This document shows, in pieces, positions 1-5,986 of a stretch of DNA of 10,557 nt (positions are counted from its first letter, which is position 1; every line of letters starts with the position of its first letter). The notes under the pieces were generated by a model. The model made no database searches. It saw nothing but the letters and a program-made list of their open reading frames with translations, and was not told the DNA's origin. Both the position numbers and the translations under genes were made by a program. This DNA is from Roseovarius sp. (GTDB lineage: Bacteria > Pseudomonadota > Alphaproteobacteria > Rhodobacterales > Rhodobacteraceae): the NCBI GenBank assembly GCA_007125415.1, contig SLDH01000326.1:1-10557 (forward strand). The letters run 5' to 3'.

Positions 1-1
1 G

Positions 2-130
2 AGCCTGCGCACCTGGGTCAGTGCCGATGATCTGGCCGATATGGCGCTCTTTCTCGCGTCACCCGCCGCCTCCAGGGTCACCGGGCAGGTGATGGCGGTG
101 GATGGTCATACCGAAAGCATGGTGCCATGA
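2..130 (+). CDS. Short-chain dehydrogenase/reductase, C-terminal fragment
   Basis: The frame is open from base 2 to a TGA at 128-130 and encodes the last 42 residues of a protein whose start lies left of the window. The visible pattern, SADDLADMALFLASP followed by RVTGQVMAVDGHTE, is the C-terminal signature of classical SDR oxidoreductases: the AxxVAxxxxFLASxxA helix, then the (I/V)TGQxxxVDGG-like strand, here with VDGH in place of VDGG. These enzymes use NAD(P) to interconvert alcohols and ketones in the cytoplasm. The catalytic Tyr-Lys and nucleotide-binding residues are outside the window, so the substrate cannot be told. Its stop overlaps the start of the next gene (ATGA), placing it in the carnitine operon. 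A role on a hydroxy-acid linked to carnitine breakdown, or on the acetoacetate it yields, is only a guess. Confidence 0.85.
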   Translation, partial: SLRTWVSADDLADMALFLASPAASRVTGQVMAVDGHTESMVP

Positions 131-633
131 AACGCGCGCTTGCTCTTCTCATCCTTCTGGGTGCCTGCGCCCCGCCCCCCCCTCCGGACAGCTACCGGGA
201 CAACACGGTGCCACTTTCGGTTACAACGCGGGGCGCGCTGACGGCGCTTGCCGGCGACTGGGCGGTGCGGGGCACCTACCCGAACACCGCCAGCCTTGAC
301 AGCGTGAGCTTCGCGCCGCGTGGCGATGAAATGATCGATGTCACAATCGTCCAGACGGGCTGCGAGCAGGAGTGCCACATCCTCTCGGGCACATGGCCCG
401 CCCGGCCCATCGCGCAGAACCGCATGCGGCTCTTGACCGACAGCGCGTCCGACCCCGAGCTTTGGGTGATCTGGATGGATGAGGGCGTGCGCACGGCGAT
501 CATCGTTACCCCCGACGGGCGCAACGCCTTCATTCTCGACCGCAGGGCGCAAGGCGGCGCCGACCGGATGGAAGCCGCCCGCACGGTACTGGAATTCAAC
601 GGATACGACATTTCCGCGCTGCAGATGCGCTGA
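127..633 (+). CDS. Lipocalin-like lipoprotein
   Basis: A 168-residue predicted lipoprotein. Residues 1-13 form a short signal peptide (MKR, then a leucine-rich core) ending in the lipobox L11-G12-A13-C14, so Cys14 should be lipidated and the protein anchored in a membrane facing the periplasm. A proline run (15-20) acts as tether. The mature part resembles bacterial lipocalins of the Blc type: a GDW segment near residues 43-45 replaces the usual G-x-W strand, a strand LWVIWMDE (112-119) is followed by RTAIIVTPDGRNAFILDR (122-139) as in Blc, and a C-terminal helix ends in NGYDISAL, the counterpart of Blc's GFDVSKF. Lipocalins bind small hydrophobic ligands in a beta-barrel. Cys79 and Cys83 could form a disulfide. 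Its ATG overlaps the SDR stop by four bases and lcdH follows after 16 bases, so it is inside the operon. The lipoprotein call is firm, the lipocalin fold likely, the ligand unknown. Confidence 0.75.
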   Translation: MKRALALLILLGACAPPPPPDSYRDNTVPLSVTTRGALTALAGDWAVRGTYPNTASLDSVSFAPRGDEMIDVTIVQTGCEQECHILSGTWPARPIAQNRMRLLTDSASDPELWVIWMDEGVRTAIIVTPDGRNAFILDRRAQGGADRMEAARTVLEFNGYDISALQMR

Positions 634-635
634 CG

Positions 636-641
636 AAAGGA
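636..641 (+). promoter_or_regulatory. Ribosome binding site fixing the lcdH start
   Basis: AAAGGA sits 8 nt before the ATG at 650. The same frame is open upstream from 479, but that stretch lies inside the lipoprotein gene and carries no family sequence. The dinucleotide-binding GxGxxG motif begins only a few residues after Met at 650, so this site decides the start. Confidence 0.75.
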
Positions 642-649
642 CAAATGAC

Positions 650-2062
650 ATGACCAAGACAGCATCCATCATCGGCGGGGGTGTCATCGGCGGCGGCTGG
701 GCCGCGCGCTTTGCGCTCAACGGCTGGGACGTGAAGATCTATGACCCCGACTCGGAAGCCGAACGCAAGATCGAAGAGGTCATGGCCAATGCGCGTCACG
801 CGCTGCCCATGCTCTATGATTGCGCCCTGCCCGAAGAGGGGCGCATCTCCTTTTGCACCAGCATCGGTGAAGCGGTCGAGGAAACCGACTGGATTCAAGA
901 GAGCGTGACCGAACGGCTGGATCTGAAGCACCGTATCTTTGCCGAGATCCAGGCGGTGAATGCGGTCACGCCCATCGGCTCCTCCACAAGCGGCTTCAAG
1001 CCCTCGCAATTGCAGGAGGGCGCGCGGGCACCGGGGCGGATCATGGTCACCCACCCGTTCAACCCCGTTTACCTCTTGCCGCTCATCGAGGTTGTGCCGT
1101 CGGAAGAGACAGAGGCGGATGCGATCGAGACCGCCTCGGTCATTCTCACCTCGCTGGGCCTTTATCCCTTGCATGTGCGCAAGGAGATCGACGCCCATAT
1201 CGCCGACCGCTTTCTCGAGGCGGTCTGGCGCGAGGCGCTCTGGCTCGTCAAGGACGGCATCGCCACCACCGAGGAAATCGATAATGCCATTCGCTACGGC
1301 TTCGGTATCCGCTGGGCGCAGATGGGCCTTTTCGAGACCTTCCGGGTGGCTGGTGGCGAAGCGGGCATGCGCCATTTCATGGCGCAGTTCGGCCCCGCGC
1401 TGCAATGGCCCTGGACGAAGCTGATGGATGTGCCCGAATTCAATGACGCGTTGGTGGACCTGATCGCCGGGCAGTCGGACGCGCAATCGGGGCATCTGAG
1501 CATTCGCGAGCTCGAGCGCAAGCGCGACGGCAATCTCATTGCCATGATGCGTGCGCTCAGGCAGCAGGGCAATGCGGCGGGGCGACTCATCAATGCCCAT
1601 CAGAAAACCCTGAAATCCGTGCCCGAGGCAACCGACCCGATGATCAGCGGCCGCCGCGTGATCCCGGTGGACTGGACCGATGTGAATGGCCACATGAACG
1701 AAGGCCGCTACGCGCAGGTCTTCTCGGATGCGGGCGAGGAGGTGATGGCGGCCGTTGGTGCCGATGAGGCCTATATCGCCAGCGGCTACAGCTATTTCAC
1801 CGTGGAAAGCACCACAAAGTTTCTTGCCGAAACCCATGCAGGCGAGGCCATTGTGGTGGAAAGCCGCGTGACGCTGGGCGAAGGCAAGAAGCTGCGCTGC
1901 TTTCACGAGATGAAACGCGCAAGCGACGGGGAAATCCTCGCGACATGCGATCAGTTCATGCTCCATGTCAGTCTCGAGACCCGGCGCACCTGCGAGCCCA
2001 TGGCGGATGTGGCGAGAAAGGTCGCGGCCCTGGCCGCGCTGCATATGGAGAAGAAATCATGA
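650..2062 (+). CDS. lcdH: Bifunctional L-carnitine dehydrogenase / betainyl-CoA thioesterase
   Basis: A 470-residue two-domain enzyme. Residues 1-320 are a 3-hydroxyacyl-CoA dehydrogenase-type NAD enzyme: the Rossmann GGGVIGGGW motif lies at 9-17, an acidic residue (D32) sits at the end of the second strand as expected for NAD, and the SSTSGFKPSQLQ (111-122) and HPFNPVYLLPLIEVV (135-149) segments are typical of L-carnitine dehydrogenases. His135 and Glu147 match the catalytic His-Glu pair of the family. Residues about 335-445 form a hot-dog 4HBT thioesterase domain beginning with VDWTDVNGHMNEGRY (340-354). Known fused LcdH proteins of rhizobia oxidise L-carnitine to 3-dehydrocarnitine and hydrolyse betainyl-CoA to glycine betaine; the separate enzyme that links the two steps (3-dehydrocarnitine plus acetyl-CoA) is not in the window. 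The stop overlaps the next ATG (ATGA, 2059-2062), so translation of the acyl-CoA dehydrogenase is probably coupled. Cytoplasmic. Confidence 0.92.
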   Translation: MTKTASIIGGGVIGGGWAARFALNGWDVKIYDPDSEAERKIEEVMANARHALPMLYDCALPEEGRISFCTSIGEAVEETDWIQESVTERLDLKHRIFAEIQAVNAVTPIGSSTSGFKPSQLQEGARAPGRIMVTHPFNPVYLLPLIEVVPSEETEADAIETASVILTSLGLYPLHVRKEIDAHIADRFLEAVWREALWLVKDGIATTEEIDNAIRYGFGIRWAQMGLFETFRVAGGEAGMRHFMAQFGPALQWPWTKLMDVPEFNDALVDLIAGQSDAQSGHLSIRELERKRDGNLIAMMRALRQQGNAAGRLINAHQKTLKSVPEATDPMISGRRVIPVDWTDVNGHMNEGRYAQVFSDAGEEVMAAVGADEAYIASGYSYFTVESTTKFLAETHAGEAIVVESRVTLGEGKKLRCFHEMKRASDGEILATCDQFMLHVSLETRRTCEPMADVARKVAALAALHMEKKS

Positions 2063-3219
2063 ATTTCGGATTGACCGATGAACAGGAGATGATCGTCTCG
2101 ACGGTGCGCAACTTCGTCGAGAAAGAGATCTACGCCCATGAAAAGCTCGTCGACCAGACCGGGGAAGTGCCGGAGGAGGTTGCGCAGGAGATCAAGCGCA
2201 AATGCATGGATCTGGGCTTTTACGCCTGCAACTTCCCCGAAGAGGTGGGCGGCGCAGGGCTCAACCACCTCGAGTTTGCGCTGGTCGAACGCGAATTGGG
2301 CCGCGGTGCCATGGCGCTTACACATTTCTTCGGCCGGCCCCAGAACATCCTCATGGCCTGCGAAGGCGACCAGAAAGAGCGCTACCTGCTGCCCGCCGTG
2401 CGGGGAGAGCGGATGGATGCACTGGCAATGACCGAGCCCGATGCAGGCTCGGATGTGCGCGGCATGAAATGCAGCGCGCGGCGCGATGGCGGCGACTGGC
2501 TTGTCAATGGCACCAAGCATTTCATCAGCGGTGCCGATCATGCCGATTTCATCATCGTCTTCATCGCCACCGGCGAGGATCAGACCCCGAAAGGCCCCAA
2601 GAAGCGCATCACCGCCTTTCTCGTGGATCGTGGCACGCCGGGCTTTACCATCCGTCCGGGTTACAAATCGCTCAGCCATCGCGGCTACAAGAACATGATC
2701 CTCGAATTCGATGATTGCCGCCTGCCCGATGCGCAGGTGCTGGGCGAGGTCGATGGCGGGTTCGAGGTGATGAACACCTGGCTCTACGCCACGCGCATCA
2801 CCGTGGCGACCATGAGCGTGGGACGCGCGCGCCGTGTTTTCGACTATGCCCTGCAGCACGCAGCCGAGCGCAAGCAGTTCGGCCAGGTCATCGGCAAGTT
2901 TCAGGGGGTCAGCTTTCAGATCGCCGACATGATCACCGAGATCGACGCGGCCGACTGGCTGACGCTGGCCTCGGCCTGGCGGCTTGATCAGGGCCTGCCG
3001 GCCAATCGGGAAATCGCCAGCGCCAAGCTCTACGCCTCTGAGATGCTGGCGCGGGTGACCGATGCGACGCTGCAGATCTATGGCGGCATGGGGCTCATGG
3101 ATGATCTCCCGATCGAGCGGTTCTGGCGCGATTCGCGCGTGGAGCGGATCTGGGACGGCACGAGCGAGATCCAGCGCCACATCATCAGCCGGGACCTCCT
3201 GCGCCCGCTGGGTGCGTGA
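2059..3219 (+). CDS. Acyl-CoA dehydrogenase, probable gamma-butyrobetainyl-CoA dehydrogenase
   Basis: A 386-residue FAD enzyme of normal length for the acyl-CoA dehydrogenase family. The start at 2059 overlaps the lcdH stop and is preceded by GGAGAA at 2047-2052. The N-terminal helical domain (1-115) opens FGLTDEQEMI; the middle beta domain carries AMTEPDAGSD (123-132) and NGTKHFISGADHAD (150-163), both flavin/substrate signatures; the C-terminal helical domain has ERKQFGQVIGKFQ (270-282), the FAD-contacting QIYGGMGLMDDLPIERFWRD stretch (339-358) and DGTSEIQ (366-372). The catalytic-base position equivalent to MCAD Glu376 is Asp366, and the alternative base position used by isovaleryl-CoA dehydrogenases is Thr245, as in MCAD. 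The operon context suggests it oxidises gamma-butyrobetainyl-CoA to crotonobetainyl-CoA, the CaiD substrate; electrons would go to ETF. The family call is certain, the substrate is inferred. It is clearly different in sequence from E. coli CaiA. Confidence 0.88.
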   Translation: MNFGLTDEQEMIVSTVRNFVEKEIYAHEKLVDQTGEVPEEVAQEIKRKCMDLGFYACNFPEEVGGAGLNHLEFALVERELGRGAMALTHFFGRPQNILMACEGDQKERYLLPAVRGERMDALAMTEPDAGSDVRGMKCSARRDGGDWLVNGTKHFISGADHADFIIVFIATGEDQTPKGPKKRITAFLVDRGTPGFTIRPGYKSLSHRGYKNMILEFDDCRLPDAQVLGEVDGGFEVMNTWLYATRITVATMSVGRARRVFDYALQHAAERKQFGQVIGKFQGVSFQIADMITEIDAADWLTLASAWRLDQGLPANREIASAKLYASEMLARVTDATLQIYGGMGLMDDLPIERFWRDSRVERIWDGTSEIQRHIISRDLLRPLGA

Positions 3220-3238
3220 TGGAAGGCGCCTCCGGCGG

Positions 3239-3300
3239 GGGTATTTCCACCAAGAAGAAACCCTCCGTGCGCGCGGGGCTTCTTCTTGGCTCAAATACCC
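3239..3300. repeat. Imperfect palindrome inside the operon (REP-like)
   Basis: Two 21-nt arms, 3239-3259 (GGGTATTT...CCAAGAAGAA) and 3280-3300 (its inverted copy TTCTTCTTGG...AAATACCC), pair at 18 of 21 positions, with the mismatches clustered at three central bases. CCC 3261-3263 can extend the stem with GGG 3276-3278 across one mismatch, leaving a GC-rich loop. Immediately to the left is GCGCCTCCGGCGGGG (3227-3240, overlapping the arm). Neither strand shows a T-run after the stem, so a classical intrinsic terminator is unlikely. It fills most of the 119-nt gap between the acyl-CoA dehydrogenase and the ligase. Arms of this type recall palindromes I associate with intergenic regions of Rhodobacteraceae; that is recollection, not a search. 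Confidence 0.7.
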
Positions 3301-3327
3301 AGATACCGGCTGACGGCCAGAACCAAC

Positions 3328-3333
3328 AGAGGA
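3328..3333 (+). promoter_or_regulatory. Ribosome binding site fixing the ligase start
   Basis: AGAGGA lies 5 nt before the ATG at 3339. The reading frame is open back to an ATG at 3219 that overlaps the previous stop, but that extension would be translated from the palindrome. Family similarity starts at LLRPKSIAVVG, seven residues after Met at 3339, so this site marks the real start. Confidence 0.75.
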
Positions 3334-3338
3334 ATGAA

Positions 3339-5375
3339 ATGTCCAATCTTGCCCGTCTGTTACGACCGAAATCCATAGCCGTTGTGGGCGGTGGCGCCTG
3401 GGGGACGGCCGTCGTGGAACAATGCCGCCGGATCGGATTTGACGGCCCGCTCTGGCCGGTGCATCCCAAGCGGACGGAGGTGGCCGGAATGCCGGCCTAC
3501 GCGACGCTGGCGGATCTGCCGGGCATACCGGATGCCACCTTCATCGGGGTAAATCGCGTTGCCACGGTCGAGGTCGTGCAGGCGCTGCGCGACATGGGGG
3601 GCGGCGGGGCGGTCTGCTTTGCCAGCGGTTTCCGAGAAGCGCAGATGGAGACGAAAGATGGTGCCGATCTGCAGGAGGCCTTGCTGGCGGCGGCAGGGGA
3701 GATGCCCATCATCGGCCCCAATTGTTATGGGTTCATAAACTATCTGGATGGCGCGCTTCTGTGGCCCGACCAGCATGGCGGCCAGCGCTGCGAGAGAGGT
3801 GTGGCGATCCTGACGCAAAGCTCGAACATGGCGATCAACCTGACCATGCAGGACCGCGGGCTGCCGCTGGCCTATATGGCGACGGCAGGCAATCAGGCGC
3901 AGCAGGGTCTTGCGGATATCGGCACGGCACTGCTGGAGGATCCGCGGGTCACCGCCCTCGGGCTGCATATCGAGGGGATCGGCGATCTGCGCAGCTTCGA
4001 GGCGATGGCGGCCACGGCACGGCGGCTGGGCAAGTCGATCGTGGCGCTGAAATCAGGCCGCTCCGAGGCCGCACAGGCGGCGGCCGTCTCGCATACCGCC
4101 TCCCTGACCGGTAGTGACGCAGGCGCGCGGGCCTTGCTGGACCGGCTGGGTATTGCCCGGGTGACCAGTCTCTCGCAATTGCTGGAATGTCTGAAGCTTC
4201 TGCATTTCGCGGGACCCCTGCGCTCGAACCGTATCGCCTCGATGTCCTGTTCGGGCGGCGAGGCGAGCCTTGTCTCCGACAGTGCTCTGGACCATGACAT
4301 CATCTTTCCGGCGCTGGATGCGGACCAGCGCGCAGGCTTGCGCGCCGTCCTCGGGCCCATGGTCGCGCTGGCCAACCCGCTGGATTATCACACCTTCATC
4401 TGGGGCGATGCCGACCGCATGGGCGCGGCTTTCACCGCCATCACCGCAGGCCGCGACGTGGATATGGGGATCATCATCTGCGATTTCCCGCGCACCGACC
4501 GCTGTGACCCGTCGGCATGGGATTGCATCATCGAGGGCGGCGCGCGGGCAACGGCGGAGACGGGCACGCCCATTGCCCTTGTTGCCACGCTGCCCGATGC
4601 CTGCCCCGAGATCTTTGCCGAGCGGGTGGTCGCGGCGGGGCTGATCCCGCTTGCCGGTCTGGATGAGGCGCTTTGTGCCATAGCGAACGCGGCCCGGCTG
4701 GGGTCGGCCCGGGATGTGCCTGAACCCGTGCTGCTGCCGGGGCCGGACCTGGCGGAGACGGATGTTCTGAGCGAAGCAGATGCAAAGGCGGATTTGCAGC
4801 GCTACGGTGTGCCGATCCCCGCGGCGCAACGCCTCGAGGCGCTGCCTGCGCAACCCGCCGAGGTGTCGCTTACCCTGCCCGTGGTCCTGAAGGGCGAAGG
4901 CTTTGCCCACAAGACCGAGGCGGGGGCTGTCGTGCTCAACCTGCAAAGCGCCGAGGAGGTGCTCGCGGCGATGACGCGCCTGAAGGCCCCGGCCTATCTG
5001 GTGGAGGAGATGATCACGGGCGGCGTGGCCGAGTTGCTGATCGGTGTGGTGAAAGACCCCGCCCATGGCTTCGTGCTGACCATTGCCGCAGGCGGGGTGA
5101 TGACCGAACTGATGCAAGACAGTGTCTCGCTTCTGTTGCCGGTTCGCGAAGAAGAGGTCGTTGCGGCGCTCGGCCGTCTGCGTATCGCCGCCTTGCTGCG
5201 CGGCTACCGCGGCAAACCGGCGGCGGATATGGCCGCCATTGCAAAGGCGGTCATGGCCGTGCAGGCTTATGTGACCGATCATGCCGCCACGCTGCAGGAA
5301 GTTGAGATCAACCCGCTTATCTGCACCCCTGATCGCGCCGTGGCGGCGGATGCATTGATAAGGATCGCAAAATGA
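3339..5375 (+). CDS. NDP-forming acyl-CoA ligase (acetate--CoA ligase family), probable betaine/carnitine CoA ligase
   Basis: A 678-residue single-chain member of the ADP/NDP-forming acyl-CoA synthetase superfamily. Order: CoA-binding Rossmann domain (about 8-130) with IAVVGGGAWG (13-22) and IGPNCYGF (125-132); succinyl-CoA-ligase-like domains (about 150-450) with SHTASLTGSD at 251-260, where His252 is the expected phosphohistidine; and a C-terminal ATP-grasp domain (about 470-678) with VVLKGEGFAHKTEAGAV (515-531) and EVEINPL (654-660), which holds the metal/nucleotide acidic residues. The family makes acyl-CoA from acid, CoA and ATP, giving ADP and phosphate, and is reversible. Within this operon it is the only candidate for making gamma-butyrobetainyl-, crotonobetainyl- or carnitinyl-CoA, the job done by AMP-forming CaiC or the CoA transferase CaiB in enterobacteria. 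The substrate is inference. The stop overlaps the next start (ATGA, 5372-5375). Confidence 0.87.
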   Translation: MSNLARLLRPKSIAVVGGGAWGTAVVEQCRRIGFDGPLWPVHPKRTEVAGMPAYATLADLPGIPDATFIGVNRVATVEVVQALRDMGGGGAVCFASGFREAQMETKDGADLQEALLAAAGEMPIIGPNCYGFINYLDGALLWPDQHGGQRCERGVAILTQSSNMAINLTMQDRGLPLAYMATAGNQAQQGLADIGTALLEDPRVTALGLHIEGIGDLRSFEAMAATARRLGKSIVALKSGRSEAAQAAAVSHTASLTGSDAGARALLDRLGIARVTSLSQLLECLKLLHFAGPLRSNRIASMSCSGGEASLVSDSALDHDIIFPALDADQRAGLRAVLGPMVALANPLDYHTFIWGDADRMGAAFTAITAGRDVDMGIIICDFPRTDRCDPSAWDCIIEGGARATAETGTPIALVATLPDACPEIFAERVVAAGLIPLAGLDEALCAIANAARLGSARDVPEPVLLPGPDLAETDVLSEADAKADLQRYGVPIPAAQRLEALPAQPAEVSLTLPVVLKGEGFAHKTEAGAVVLNLQSAEEVLAAMTRLKAPAYLVEEMITGGVAELLIGVVKDPAHGFVLTIAAGGVMTELMQDSVSLLLPVREEEVVAALGRLRIAALLRGYRGKPAADMAAIAKAVMAVQAYVTDHAATLQEVEINPLICTPDRAVAADALIRIAK

Positions 5376-5977
5376 GCCGGTTTCGCGTGGGAGCCCTGCT
5401 TTTCGAGGGTTTCGAGATGCTCGATCTCTATGGCCCGCTGGAGATGTACGGGATGCATCCCGACATCTTCACGATCATCCCCGTCGCCCAGAGTATGGCA
5501 CCGGTGCGCGCCTCGAACGGGCCGTGCACCCTGCCGGAAGCCAGCTTCGAGGATCAGGGCCTGTCCTATGACATCCTGCTCGTGCCGGGGGGCGATGGCA
5601 CGCGCCGCGAAGAGAACAATCCGGCGCTGCTGACATGGCTGGCCGAAGCCGGCGCTCAGGCGCAGGTGATCACCTCTGTCTGCACCGGCTCAGGCCTCTT
5701 GGCGCGGGCGGGCCTGCTGGACGGGCACGCGGCCACCACCAACAAGCTCGGCTTTGACGAGGTCGCGCGCCTTGGCCCCGAAACGACGTGGCAGCGCTCG
5801 GCGCGCTGGGTGGTGAGCGGCAATCGCATCACCTCATCCGGGGTGAGCGCCGGGATCGACATGACCCTCGCGGTGATCGAACAGCTTGCGGGCAAGGAAA
5901 TCGCCGATGAAGCGGCACTCTGGGCCGAATATACGCGCCAGCATGACGCGGATGCGGACCCTTTTGCAGTCAGATAG
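5372..5977 (+). CDS. DJ-1/PfpI-family protein (isonitrile hydratase / GlxA sensor-domain-like)
   Basis: A 201-residue, single-domain class I glutamine-amidotransferase-like protein. Visible marks are an N-terminal strand with LFEGFEMLDLYGPLEMY (10-26), whose Asp18 occupies the position of the acidic residue in isonitrile hydratases; LLVPGGDGTRR (69-79); the nucleophile elbow ITSVCTGSGLLARAGLLDG (100-118) with Cys104; and SSGVSAGIDMTLAVIE (155-170). The same domain forms the sensor half of GlxA/CdhR-type AraC regulators, but there is no helix-turn-helix region here: the protein ends about 20 residues after the amidotransferase fold. The intact Cys could mean a small hydratase/amidase activity, or a ligand-binding protein. 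It is translationally coupled to the ligase (ATGA overlap) and ends 9 bases before caiD, so it belongs to the carnitine operon. The substrate is unknown; the fold call is secure. Confidence 0.85.
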   Translation: MSRFRVGALLFEGFEMLDLYGPLEMYGMHPDIFTIIPVAQSMAPVRASNGPCTLPEASFEDQGLSYDILLVPGGDGTRREENNPALLTWLAEAGAQAQVITSVCTGSGLLARAGLLDGHAATTNKLGFDEVARLGPETTWQRSARWVVSGNRITSSGVSAGIDMTLAVIEQLAGKEIADEAALWAEYTRQHDADADPFAVR

Positions 5978-5986
5978 GAGAAAGAC

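Noticed and set aside
479..649. Upstream extension of the lcdH frame from 479.
   Set aside because: It lies within the lipoprotein gene in another frame; the GxGxxG motif and AAAGGA site fix the start at 650.
3239..3300. Reading the palindrome as an intrinsic terminator ending the operon after the acyl-CoA dehydrogenase.
   Set aside because: No T-run follows the stem on the plus strand, and the downstream genes are functionally linked on the same strand. Attenuation remains possible.
3216..3338. A 40-residue N-terminal extension of the NDP-forming ligase starting at an ATG (3219) that overlaps the previous stop.
   Set aside because: The extension is translated from the palindrome and has no domain character. 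The ATG at 3339 has a good AGAGGA site and the family sequence starts immediately after it.
596..5282. Long minus-strand frames opposite the carnitine operon (for example 596-2044, 1951-3294 and 4053-5282).
   Set aside because: They are high-GC antisense shadows with no recognisable domains; the plus-strand genes fully account for these stretches.
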